Below are positions 1-6,596 of a stretch of DNA of 8,706 nt, piece by piece; position 1 is the first letter of the stretch, and each line of letters begins with the position of its first letter. The stretch is taken from positions 7,364-16,069 of the forward strand of contig DJYL01000237.1 of the NCBI GenBank assembly GCA_002448495.1. Direction: 5' to 3'. Position numbers and translations under genes: made by a program. The notes under the pieces were generated by a model, which saw only the letters and a program-made list of their open reading frames with translations, was not told where the DNA came from and searched no databases. This DNA comes from Pseudoselenomonas ruminantium. Lineage in GTDB: Bacteria > Bacillota > Negativicutes > Selenomonadales > Selenomonadaceae.

Positions 1-2377
1 CCAAAGTGATTTTCACCTGACGTTCGAGCCGCTCACCCAGAGCCTTCAGCAGAATACCGGCAATATTCTTCACCTGCTCCTTGGCCAGCGCCTTAAAGAC
101 GATAATATCATCTACACGGTTCAGGAATTCGGGGCGGAAATAATCCTTCAAGATTTCCTTGACCGCCGTCTGGGCTTCTTCATAATCCTTATTGAGGATT
201 TCGTGGGAACCTAAGTTACTGGTCATAATGATGACCGTATTCTTGAAGTTCACCACGCGGCCCTTGCCGTCGGTCAGGCGGCCATCATCCAATATCTGCA
301 AGAGTACATTGAACACATCCCGATGCGCCTTTTCGATTTCGTCCAAAAGAATAACGCTGTAGGGACGGCGGCGTACCGCTTCGGTGAGCTGACCGCCCTC
401 ATCATAGCCCACATATCCCGGAGGCGCCCCGATAAGGCGGGCCACACTGTGCTTTTCCATGTATTCGCTCATATCAATGCGAATCATGCTGCGCTCATCA
501 TCAAAGAGTGCTTCGGCGAGTGTCTTGGCCAGTTCCGTCTTGCCTACGCCCGTGGGGCCAAGGAAGATAAAGGAACCAATCGGACGGTTGGGGTCTTTGA
601 TGCCCGCACGGGCACGCAGAATGGCTTCGCTGACGGCTTTGACCGCTTCGTCCTGACCGACTACGCGTTCATGGAGCACATCTTCCAGATGAATGAGCTT
701 TTCCCGCTCGCCCGTGAGCATCTTGCTGACGGGAATACCCGTCCAGCGGCTGATGACCTTGGCGATGTCTTCTTCGCCGACTTCTTCTTTGAGCAGGGTT
801 TCGCCCTGTGCGCGGGCGGCAATTTTTTCTTCTTCTTCCTTCAACTGCTGCTGCAGCTGCGGGAGTTTGCCATATTTGAGTTCCGACAAACGGTTGAGGT
901 CATAGGCGCGTTCCGCACTTTCCATCTGACTGTTGACCTCGTCGATTTCCTTTTTGATGGCCCGCACGCGCAAAATGGCCTGCTTTTCGCTGTCCCATTT
1001 GGCCTTGAGGGTGTTTTCCTGCGCCTGCAAATCCGCCTTTTCCTTCGTGATTTCCGCGAGTTTTTCCTGCGAAGCAGCATCGGTTTCCTTTTTCAACGCC
1101 TGTTCTTCAATTTCCAGCTGCATGATTTTGCGGCGGATTTCGTCGATAGGTGCCGGCATGGATTCGATTTCCGTACGCAGCTTGGCCGCGGCTTCATCCA
1201 CTAAGTCAATGGCCTTATCCGGCAGGAAACGGTCGGAAATATAGCGGTCTGACAAAACTGCTGCCGAAACCAGTGCCGCATCACGGATACGCACACCATG
1301 ATGCACCTCATAGCGTTCTTTAAGCCCGCGCAGAATGGAAATCGTGTCCTCCACACTGGGCTGACCGACCATTACCGGCTGGAAACGGCGCTCCAACGCC
1401 GTATCCTTTTCGATATACTTGCGATATTCGTTGAGGGTGGTCGCACCAATGCAGCGCAGTTCCCCACGGGCCATCATAGGCTTTAAGAGATTGCCCGCAT
1501 CCATAGCTCCTTCGGCAGCGCCCGCACCGACAACCGTATGCACTTCATCGATAAAGAGCAGAATCTGCCCATCGGATTTGACGATTTCATTGAGTACCGC
1601 CTTCAAACGTTCCTCGAATTCACCGCGGAATTTTGCCCCGGCAATCAACGAGCCCATATCGAGCGAATAGAGCGTCTTGTTTTTCAGCGATTCCGGCACA
1701 TCCCCGGCCACAATGCGGCGGGCCAGCCCTTCGACAATCGCCGTCTTGCCTACGCCCGGTTCACCAATCAATACCGGGTTATTCTTCGTGCGGCGGGAGA
1801 GAATTTCAATCGTACGGCGGATTTCCTCGTCACGACCAATTACTGGGTCAAGCTTGCCCTGCCGCGCGGCTGCGGTCAAATCACGGCCGAATTTTTCCAG
1901 CGACTTATAGCCTTCTTCGGGATTCTCGCTCGTGACATTCTGTTTGCGGTACTTTTTGATGGCACCTTGAATATTACTCTTGGTCAGCTTGAACTCCTTG
2001 CAGATGGACTGCACATCGCTACTGCCGTCTTCGGCCAGACCTAAGAGCAGATGTTCCGTGGAAAGGTAATCGTCCTTCATGGACTTGGCAAATTCCTCAG
2101 CCCGTGCCAGTACGCGCACCATATCCATGCCCATGGAAAGGCGGTCGGTCCCCCGGACGCTCGGAATCTTGCCCAGTTCCTGTTCCAAACGGGCTTTGAG
2201 CATCGGCAAGTCCGTCTTGCATTCATTAAAAATATCCGTCAGTAGCCCTTCCGGCTCTTTAGCCAGTGCCAGCAGCACATGCAGGGAAGTGATTTCCTGA
2301 TGGTAGCGCATAGCTGCCATCTGCTGGGCAGCCTGCAAAGCCGCCATGGTTTTTGCGGTGTATTTTTCCTGTCCCAT
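1..2377 (-). CDS. clpB: ClpB disaggregase (AAA+ chaperone), C-terminus cut by window edge
   Basis: ClpB is a cytoplasmic hexameric ATPase that works with DnaK to pull apart protein aggregates after heat stress. The reading frame runs from ATG at 2377 to the window edge and gives 792 residues; the family is usually about 860, so roughly 70 C-terminal residues lie outside. The order is typical: a double Clp-N repeat domain (about 1-145), first AAA+ module with Walker A GEPGVGKT at 205-212 and Walker B with Asp277-Glu278, a charged coiled-coil middle domain (about 400-530), then a second AAA+ module with Walker A GPTGVGKT at 607-614 and Walker B around Asp679. The middle domain and two complete ATPase modules separate ClpB from ClpA and ClpC. 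A GGAGG site lies 8 nt before the start. The gene diverges from the TPR gene at 2546, and its promoter is overlaid by an inverted repeat, consistent with repressed heat-shock control. The frame shows no lesions. Confidence 0.97.
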   Translation of the reverse strand, partial: MGQEKYTAKTMAALQAAQQMAAMRYHQEITSLHVLLALAKEPEGLLTDIFNECKTDLPMLKARLEQELGKIPSVRGTDRLSMGMDMVRVLARAEEFAKSMKDDYLSTEHLLLGLAEDGSSDVQSICKEFKLTKSNIQGAIKKYRKQNVTSENPEEGYKSLEKFGRDLTAAARQGKLDPVIGRDEEIRRTIEILSRRTKNNPVLIGEPGVGKTAIVEGLARRIVAGDVPESLKNKTLYSLDMGSLIAGAKFRGEFEERLKAVLNEIVKSDGQILLFIDEVHTVVGAGAAEGAMDAGNLLKPMMARGELRCIGATTLNEYRKYIEKDTALERRFQPVMVGQPSVEDTISILRGLKERYEVHHGVRIRDAALVSAAVLSDRYISDRFLPDKAIDLVDEAAAKLRTEIESMPAPIDEIRRKIMQLEIEEQALKKETDAASQEKLAEITKEKADLQAQENTLKAKWDSEKQAILRVRAIKKEIDEVNSQMESAERAYDLNRLSELKYGKLPQLQQQLKEEEEKIAARAQGETLLKEEVGEEDIAKVISRWTGIPVSKMLTGEREKLIHLEDVLHERVVGQDEAVKAVSEAILRARAGIKDPNRPIGSFIFLGPTGVGKTELAKTLAEALFDDERSMIRIDMSEYMEKHSVARLIGAPPGYVGYDEGGQLTEAVRRRPYSVILLDEIEKAHRDVFNVLLQILDDGRLTDGKGRVVNFKNTVIIMTSNLGSHEILNKDYEEAQTAVKEILKDYFRPEFLNRVDDIIVFKALAKEQVKNIAGILLKALGERLERQVKITL

Positions 2378-2428
2378 AATGTATTCCTCCGTAACTTCGC
2401 GGTTAACTTACAATCATCTTTAAGTCTT

Positions 2429-2456
2429 ATTATACAGGATAAAGTCAAAAAGTCAA
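2429..2456 (-). promoter_or_regulatory. clpB promoter
   Basis: On the minus strand, TTGACT (2451-2456) is followed by a 16-nt spacer and a perfect TATAAT (2429-2434), which matches a housekeeping sigma-70/sigma-A promoter. Transcription would start near 2422, about 45 nt before the clpB ATG. The -35 hexamer and spacer lie inside the left arm of the inverted repeat at 2439-2483, so a protein bound there would block RNA polymerase. Confidence 0.75.
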
Positions 2457-2483
2457 ATACTATTTCTGACTTTTTGACTTTAT
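2439..2483. promoter_or_regulatory. Inverted-repeat operator with GTCAAA heptads between clpB and the TPR gene
   Basis: A perfect 17-bp inverted repeat, ATAAAGTCAAAAAGTCA (2439-2455) and its complement (2467-2483), is separated by 11 nt. Each arm holds two AGTCAAA-like heptads set 8 bp apart: two exact copies on the left (2443-2449 and 2451-2457), and one exact (2473-2479) and one with a single change (2465-2471) on the right. The heptad fits the RGTCAAA unit bound by CtsR, the class III heat-shock repressor of Firmicutes, but CtsR sites place heptads 10 bp apart with a 3-nt gap; here the gap is 1 nt. The site covers the clpB -35 and spacer and sits just upstream of the probable promoter of the plus-strand gene. 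It is called an operator from position and symmetry; the regulator is not known. Confidence 0.65.
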
Positions 2484-2486
2484 TTC

Positions 2487-2515
2487 TAGTCTTATCGCTC
2501 ATTTTCATGTATAAT
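2487..2515 (+). promoter_or_regulatory. Probable promoter of the TPR gene
   Basis: A perfect TATAAT at 2510-2515 has a weak -35 candidate, TAGTCT, at 2487-2492 with a 17-nt spacer. Start of transcription would fall near 2522, about 24 nt before the ATG at 2546. The weak -35 suggests either low activity or help from a protein bound at the adjacent inverted repeat, whose right arm ends at 2483. Confidence 0.5.
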
Positions 2516-2545
2516 GGAAACCATGATATATAGGAGGATTGCAAC

Positions 2546-3250
2546 ATGACACAAAATGAATTTCATAAACTTGTCCATCTGGTAATGGAATCCAAAGCCC
2601 AGCCGCCCGAAAACCTCTTTGCCGGCGGCATGGACAGCTGGCGGGCGCGGGCCAGACTTGCCCACTTCCTCGCCATGGACGAAATTGACAAAAAGGACGA
2701 GGCCAGCGAACTTTTCCACAGCGTAGTCGAAGCTGATTATAATGAGGAAAACAGTGAAGAAGTCGAAGAATACGTCTTTGCCCTGCAGAAATTAAGTGCG
2801 CTCGAAAAAGAACAGGGGAAGTTTGACGAAGCCCTCTCCCATATCAATACGGCGATTGAAGCTGCCGAAGGCACTGATTTTCTCTACAAATATATCCTGC
2901 GGGGCGAACTCTGGGCTGACCGCTGGAACCTCATGCACAAGATGAACCTTACCGCCGATGCCGAAAAGGAAGTCGACGAACGCATTGAAGCCTACAAGGA
3001 CATTCCCATCGAACACAACAGCTATCTCTACTACGGCTACCGCTTCAAGGCTCAGCTGGCTGCCGCCCGCGGTGTAACGCTCGTCGCCAAGGATTATATG
3101 CACATGGCCATTCACTCTATGGAGATTCCCGAAAACTATCAGGCAGGACTTGAAAAAGCCTTTGCCGCCGACCATGATAATGCGTCATGGATTCTGACCG
3201 AAGTGGATAAGGCCACGCCGAATCCGGATATGCTGCACTGGGATATATAA
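2546..3250 (+). CDS. TPR-like protein of unknown function, divergent from clpB
   Basis: This is a 234-residue acidic protein, predicted cytoplasmic because no signal peptide or membrane segment is visible. I do not recognise the family. Residues about 77-110 fit a tetratricopeptide repeat: the pattern of small and large residues around ALQKLSALEKEQGKFDEALSH is typical of the two-helix unit. Further amphipathic helical pairs at about 32-66 and 160-192 could be degenerate repeats, which would make the protein a small helical scaffold for protein-protein contacts. AGGAGG at 2532-2537 lies 8 nt before the ATG, so the start is secure. The gene is alone on the plus strand, sharing a control region with clpB, and ends before a strong hairpin at 3291-3365. 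A role in stress response or as a chaperone partner is a guess from location only. Confidence 0.85.
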   Translation: MTQNEFHKLVHLVMESKAQPPENLFAGGMDSWRARARLAHFLAMDEIDKKDEASELFHSVVEADYNEENSEEVEEYVFALQKLSALEKEQGKFDEALSHINTAIEAAEGTDFLYKYILRGELWADRWNLMHKMNLTADAEKEVDERIEAYKDIPIEHNSYLYYGYRFKAQLAAARGVTLVAKDYMHMAIHSMEIPENYQAGLEKAFAADHDNASWILTEVDKATPNPDMLHWDI

Positions 3251-3290
3251 TTACCACCACAGATTCGCAGTTATTGTTAATACCATATGA

Positions 3291-3365
3291 AAAAGCCCGG
3301 TACGACTATTTTCTTCACTTAGACAAGCTTGTCAAACGTTACGAAAATAGTCGTACCGGGCTTTT
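3291..3365. terminator. Long perfect hairpin, probable bidirectional terminator
   Basis: A 23-bp perfect inverted repeat (3291-3313 and 3343-3365) begins AAAAGCCCGG and ends CCGGGCTTTT, so either strand yields a GC-rich stem followed by a T-run: four on the plus strand and five (CTTTTT) on the minus strand. It lies between the end of the TPR gene (plus) and the end of the PTS remnant (minus), where a shared terminator is expected. The loop is unusually long at 29 nt and holds a second perfect 12-bp palindrome, GACAAGCTTGTC, at 3322-3333. The downstream stretch 3371-3398 is a run of imperfect CTATA-type repeats with no gene. Confidence 0.7.
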
Positions 3366-3444
3366 GCGTTACTATATCACTATATTGCTATACTACTTTG
3401 TGGAACGGTATTGCTTCATTCGTTGTCATTTAGATTTTTGTTAA

Positions 3445-3456
3445 TTGACCGGTCAA
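3445..3456. repeat. Palindrome TTGACCGGTCAA at the end of the PTS remnant
   Basis: This perfect 12-bp palindrome spans the TGA stop codon (3453-3455) of the surviving EIIB reading frame. Its 10-bp core, TGACCGGTCA, recurs twice in tandem at 7791-7814. It is not followed by a T-run and so does not look like a terminator by itself. Confidence 0.5.
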
Positions 3457-3963
3457 AAGCTCAATACTTCTTCCAATTCATTTTTTATCACCGTTACCTG
3501 CGGGCCGTAGATGACCTGAACGCCGGTACCGCTTTGCAAAACACCACGGCAGCCGCTTTCCTTGAGCATGCGTTCACTTACCTTGCTACCATCCTTAACG
3601 GTGACGCGCAGACGGGTTGCACAGCAATCCAATTTCACGATGTTGGCACGGCCACCTAAACCATTGATGATTAATTCCGTGCGCTCTGCATCCTTGTGGC
3701 CAGGCAGGCGCCCAAAAGACCAAACATCATGGTGATGAAGCGTCCGGACATGAAGCGGGAAATACCAATATAATACTGCGTGGTATTCGGATCACCAAGC
3801 TGGGCAAAGAAAATGCGCTGTGTACCTTCCACGAGCTGCCCCTGAATGACCTCCGCGCCACCCAGAGCCGTAGTCCAGAAGGGAAGATAGAAGATGTGAT
3901 GCAGACTGAACGGGCCAGACCTACCGCAATGCCAATGGCAAACAGCATGGCCAGATTGGCATT
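3453..3963 (-). pseudogene. Decayed PTS EIICB transporter, glucose/N-acetylglucosamine family
   Basis: An intact protein of this kind has roughly 480-500 residues and imports and phosphorylates glucose or N-acetylglucosamine. Only three blocks remain, in two or more frames. Block A (about 3963-3910) reads NANLAMLFAIGIAVGLA, an early EIIC segment. Block B, in another frame (about 3910-3698), reads from SLHHIFYLPFWTTALGG through FMSGRFITMMFGLLGACLA, the central EIIC region. Block C (about 3694-3453), in a third frame, is a complete-looking EIIB domain with GLGGRANIVKLDCCATRLRV, including the phosphorylated Cys of the CATRLR motif, ending at TGA. About 100 residues or more are missing at each join, inferred from the family layout, and both joins shift the frame, so no working transporter can be made. 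The EIIB piece could start internally at the ATG at 3638 (61 residues), but I see no good ribosome site. It follows nagB and nanE, so GlcNAc was the likely sugar. Confidence 0.85.
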
Positions 3964-4637
3964 TACACAGACAAAGCCTGCGCAAATTTTGCCGTAATCA
4001 GCTGCGGTCTCGTGATTGCCGAGCCCACAATCGGTGCATAGGCCCCTGCCGCCATGACCCGCTTGATATCCTCAGGGCCATTGATGCGGCCTTCGGCAAA
4101 TACCGGAATGTCCAAATCCCTGCTCAAAGCCGTCACGAGCTCCACATCCGGACCGGAAAGCTGCGGCGAATATGGCGTATAGCCGGATAGTGTGGTAGAA
4201 ATAGCATCCGCCCCCAATTTCGCTGCTGCCATACCTTCCTCATAGGTGGAAATATCCGCCAGTACCAGCCTGCCCTCCGCATGAATCCTGTCCAGTAAAT
4301 CTGTCAGCTTTTCCTGCTTGGGCCGTGGTCTGTCCGTCATGTCAAGCGCAATCATCTCGCAATCTGTTGTGAGCAAATCCTCCACCTCTGCCATGGTAGG
4401 GGTGATGTAGATAGGCGAATCCTCATAATTGCACTTGACCAGACCGATAACCGGAAGGCCTGTAACCTTTTGAATTTCCCGGATGTCCTCACTGCTCTGC
4501 GCCCGGATGGCCACTGCCCCTCCTTGCTTGGCAGCCAGCGCCATGCGTCCCATGATAAACGAACTGTGCAACGGTTCGTCGGGCAAAGCCTGACAGGATA
4601 CAATGAGCTTTCCCTGCACATCAGCCAAAAAACTCAT
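3963..4637 (-). CDS. nanE: N-acetylmannosamine-6-phosphate 2-epimerase
   Basis: NanE converts ManNAc-6-phosphate to GlcNAc-6-phosphate in the cytoplasmic breakdown of sialic acid and N-acetylmannosamine. The 224-residue protein has the normal family length and a TIM-barrel pattern: GGAVAIRA (39-46), PVIGLVK with catalytic Lys68, LDMTDRPRP (98-106), ADISTYEEG (127-135), GADAISTTLSGYT (142-154), FAEGRINGPED (180-190, with catalytic Glu182) and IVGSAITRP (203-211). Lys68 and Glu182 are assigned by alignment from memory with the Clostridium enzyme. A GGGAGA site precedes the ATG, which lies 13 nt after the nagB stop, so the two are co-transcribed. The TAA stop overlaps the first recognisable codons of the PTS remnant in another frame, suggesting that a deletion endpoint lies right at the 3' end of nanE; the last one or two residues may have been altered by it. 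Confidence 0.95.
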   Translation of the reverse strand: MSFLADVQGKLIVSCQALPDEPLHSSFIMGRMALAAKQGGAVAIRAQSSEDIREIQKVTGLPVIGLVKCNYEDSPIYITPTMAEVEDLLTTDCEMIALDMTDRPRPKQEKLTDLLDRIHAEGRLVLADISTYEEGMAAAKLGADAISTTLSGYTPYSPQLSGPDVELVTALSRDLDIPVFAEGRINGPEDIKRVMAAGAYAPIVGSAITRPQLITAKFAQALSV

Positions 4638-4650
4638 CCAATCTCTCCCT

Positions 4651-5415
4651 TCATTCTTTATAGGTTATATTGACACCGCGGATAATGGGCGGCAGCAAGG
4701 CTGCCGCCTCCTTGTCCACGATAACCACCACATCCCGATGCAGCTGCAGGATGGAAGCCGGAGCCTCCGGCGTCACATCCCCGCAGACTGCCTTACGCAC
4801 CGCTTCTGCCTTGTTGCGGCCATTGGCCAACAGAATAACATGCTCGGCCATCATAATGGTCTTTATCCCCATGCTGATGGCATACCTTGGTACCTCCGCC
4901 GCACTCTTGAAAAAGCGGGAATTTGCCTGTATGGTTTCCTCGTCCAGTTCCACCTTATGGGTGGTAGCCGCAAATTTTAAGTCCGGCTCATTAAAACCAA
5001 TATGCGCATTCTGACCAATGCCCAACACCTGCAGGTCAATCCCTCCTTTGGACTCAATCAGCTGCTCATAGCGCTCCCCTTCAGCCACCATATCCTCTGC
5101 CATACCATTGGGCAGGAATACGTTTTCCGGACGGATATTGATATGCCGGAAAAAATTTTCCTGCATGAAGTAATGATAACTCTGCGGATTATCCGGTTTC
5201 ATGCCGATATATTCATCCAGATTAAAAGTAGTCACCTCGGAAAAATCCAGACCCACGCTCCGATGAACGGCCACCAGCCGTTCATACATGGAAACAGGCG
5301 TACTCCCCGTTGCCAGCCCCAAAACGCTGTCCGGCTTCAGATAAATCTGCCCCGCCACAATATTGGCAGCTTCCAGACCCATCTTTTCGTAGGAATCGGT
5401 AATTATAACACGCAT
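4651..5415 (-). CDS. nagB: Glucosamine-6-phosphate deaminase
   Basis: NagB converts glucosamine-6-phosphate to fructose-6-phosphate and ammonia, the last step of amino-sugar breakdown before glycolysis. The start is the ATG at 5415 giving MRVIITDSYE; it has GGGAGGTG 5 nt upstream, while the in-frame ATG at 5454 adds 13 unrelated residues and lacks a ribosome site. The 254-residue protein is of normal length. Visible motifs are the phosphate-binding GLATGSTP (33-40), NLDEY with Asp67 (65-69), LGIGQNAHIGFNEP (131-144) with His138 and Glu143, and ANSRFF (164-169). The residue aligned to Asp141 of the E. coli enzyme is Asn136, as I recall in many Gram-positive-type NagBs. The usual Gly after NEP is Asp here. 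The gene lies 54 nt after tadA and 13 nt before nanE. NagA, needed to supply its substrate from GlcNAc-6-P, is not in the window. Confidence 0.95.
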   Translation of the reverse strand: MRVIITDSYEKMGLEAANIVAGQIYLKPDSVLGLATGSTPVSMYERLVAVHRSVGLDFSEVTTFNLDEYIGMKPDNPQSYHYFMQENFFRHINIRPENVFLPNGMAEDMVAEGERYEQLIESKGGIDLQVLGIGQNAHIGFNEPDLKFAATTHKVELDEETIQANSRFFKSAAEVPRYAISMGIKTIMMAEHVILLANGRNKAEAVRKAVCGDVTPEAPASILQLHRDVVVIVDKEAAALLPPIIRGVNITYKE

Positions 5416-5420
5416 AATAT

Positions 5421-5428
5421 CACCTCCC
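5421..5428 (-). promoter_or_regulatory. nagB ribosome binding site, fixes the start and can pair upstream
   Basis: GGGAGGTG on the minus strand, 5 nt before the ATG at 5415, chooses this start over the longer reading frame. The site overlaps TGGGAG (complement of 5424-5429), which can pair with CTCCCA (complement of 5463-5468) just after the tadA stop, leaving the ribosome site partly buried in a weak hairpin. Confidence 0.6.
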
Positions 5429-5469
5429 AGAAAAATAACCCAACATATATTCATTTGCCTTTTGGGAGA

Positions 5470-5988
5470 CTAATTCCTGCTATCTACAGACAATTTCTTT
5501 AATTGTCGCTTCTTTTCCCGCCGTTCCTTGAAGAAACGCTTCATGATGCCAGCACATTCCTCCTGCAGAACTCCCGCCGTAATCTCCGGGCGATGGTTCA
5601 AATGTTCATTGCCGGGAATATTGAAAACCGACTCGCAGGCCCCCGCCCGATTATCCGTGCTGCCATAAACCACCCGGTCTACCCGGCTCATCACAATGGC
5701 ACCGGCACACATTGGACAGGGTTCTATTGTAACGTAGAGCGTCAGCCCCGACAGCCGCCAGCGGCCTAATTCCTTACAGGCCTGCTGTATAGCAATGAGT
5801 TCTGCATGAGCCGTAGCATCATGCCAGATTTCCCGCATATTGTGGCCACGGGTGACAATCTCGCCCGTAGCGGTATCCACCAATACCGCACCAATAGGAA
5901 CTTCTGCCAAATCATAAGCCTCCTGCGCTTCCTTTAATGCCTCCCGCATATAATAGGCATCATCTTTTACGATTTGTTCATCAGCCAT
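5470..5988 (-). CDS. tadA: tRNA-specific adenosine deaminase
   Basis: TadA deaminates adenosine 34 to inosine in the anticodon of tRNA-Arg(ACG), allowing one tRNA to read several Arg codons. The 172-residue protein has the zinc-dependent cytidine-deaminase fold: HAE at 61-63 (His61 zinc ligand, Glu63 proton shuttle) and PCPMCAGA at 90-97 (Cys91 and Cys94 zinc ligands). The N-terminal YYMREALKEAQEA and VPIGAVLV segments are typical. The C-terminus is a basic tail (about 151-165) common in the family. The start at 5988 has GAGGAG about 12 nt upstream, slightly far; the next Met at residue 14 would remove part of the conserved first helix, so the longer form is preferred. The gene has its own promoter (6039-6068), leads into nagB after 54 nt, and no terminator separates them. 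Confidence 0.95.
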   Translation of the reverse strand: MADEQIVKDDAYYMREALKEAQEAYDLAEVPIGAVLVDTATGEIVTRGHNMREIWHDATAHAELIAIQQACKELGRWRLSGLTLYVTIEPCPMCAGAIVMSRVDRVVYGSTDNRAGACESVFNIPGNEHLNHRPEITAGVLQEECAGIMKRFFKERREKKRQLKKLSVDSRN

Positions 5989-6038
5989 AGATTATTTTTA
6001 TCTCCTCTTCTCATCTGTGCATTGCAGTCTTTAGCGTA

Positions 6039-6068
6039 ATCTTACCCCACCTAATGCTTTCCCGTCAA
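6039..6068 (-). promoter_or_regulatory. Probable tadA-nagB-nanE promoter
   Basis: On the minus strand, TTGACG (6063-6068) and TAAGAT (6039-6044) are separated by 18 nt. Transcription would start near 6032, giving a leader of about 43 nt before tadA. The -35 lies directly after the T-run of the preceding terminator, a compact arrangement that fits a new transcription unit starting here. No promoter of similar quality is seen in the 54-nt space before nagB. Confidence 0.5.
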
Positions 6069-6070
6069 AT

Positions 6071-6116
6071 AAAAATACCGTAACCAGCCCACAATCCCTC
6101 AGGCTTGGTTACGGTA
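6071..6116 (-). terminator. Terminator of the 95-residue protein gene
   Basis: On the minus strand TACCGTAACCAAGCC (complement of 6102-6116) pairs with its complement at 6076-6089, leaving one bulged A and a loop of about 12 nt, and is followed by TATTTTTATTTG. This is a standard Rho-independent terminator about 50 nt after the stop codon at 6168. Confidence 0.85.
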
Positions 6117-6167
6117 AAAGTTCTATAAGACTTTCCTTTTTAGTCCCCATATATAATTATTCCCCCA

Positions 6168-6455
6168 TTAACCAGTGACATTTATCTTCCCTTCGACCCC
6201 GCTGAGGTCAACGTATTCACGATAAAACAACGACTGCGTTGGCCGCGTAGATAATTCCAGCCGATAAGCATTCGGCATGCCCAGACCTGCTTCATTGGCC
6301 GGACGAACCTCTTTTTCCATCTCTTTTGTCAGCGCATGTGCAAATGACTGTTTATTTTTTTTGTCATCATTATAACCTTCTTTTCGCTCAAAAGAACGGT
6401 TTATCCCGGAATCTACGCCTTTTACACGGGCGACACGTTCTATACGCTCCAACAT
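6168..6455 (-). CDS. Small basic protein of unknown function (95 residues)
   Basis: I do not recognise this protein. The start is the ATG at 6455, because a full AAAGGAGGTG ribosome site (6462-6471) lies 6 nt upstream; an in-frame ATG at 6476 would put that site inside the coding region. The protein begins MLERIERVARVKGV, then has a lysine-rich, probably disordered and helical stretch (24-50, KNKQSFAHALTKEMEK), then a more ordered-looking C-terminal part (about 55-95). No signal peptide, membrane segment or cysteine is present. It stands alone: the mdh terminator lies upstream and its own terminator at 6071-6116 follows, so it is its own transcription unit. I see no confident promoter in the short AT-rich upstream stretch. 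The strong ribosome site and own terminator support a real gene. Confidence 0.75.
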   Translation of the reverse strand: MLERIERVARVKGVDSGINRSFERKEGYNDDKKNKQSFAHALTKEMEKEVRPANEAGLGMPNAYRLELSTRPTQSLFYREYVDLSGVEGKINVTG

Positions 6456-6540
6456 GACAAACACCTCCTTTGCCATAGGCCGCCCTTCCTATTAGGTATA
6501 TCGTCATGTTTTTGCCAGAACTTAATAGAGAAAAAAAATA

Positions 6541-6582
6541 AATTACAAAAGTCCCGTTGGCTCTTTACGAACCAATGGGACT
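6541..6582 (-). terminator. mdh terminator
   Basis: On the minus strand AGTCCCATTGG (complement of 6572-6582) pairs with CCAACGGGACT (complement of 6550-6560) with one G-U pair and an 11-nt loop, followed by TTTTGTAATT and an eight-T run. It lies about 15 nt after the mdh stop and ends that transcript before the small gene at 6455. Confidence 0.9.
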
Positions 6583-6596
6583 CGTCATGTATCTGC

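Noticed and set aside
323..1204. Long plus-strand open frame (293 residues) and others such as 1538-2044 and 459-656 opposite clpB
   Set aside because: They are antisense to a well-conserved ClpB frame, have no ribosome sites and give low-complexity translations.
2378..2545. CIRCE (HrcA) operator or a standard CtsR box before clpB
   Set aside because: The CIRCE TTAGCACTC pattern is absent, and the heptads have a 1-nt rather than 3-nt gap.
2792..3175. Minus-strand frame opposite the TPR gene
   Set aside because: It has no ribosome site and is fully inside the plus-strand gene, which has a good start signal.
4987..5018. Inactive NagB because Asn136 replaces the Asp of the E. coli active site
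   Set aside because: Asn at this place is, to my knowledge, common in active Gram-positive-type NagB proteins, and Asp67, His138 and Glu143 are present.
5416..5454. Longer nagB start at 5454
   Set aside because: It adds 13 residues with no family similarity, and the strong ribosome site lies just before the ATG at 5415.
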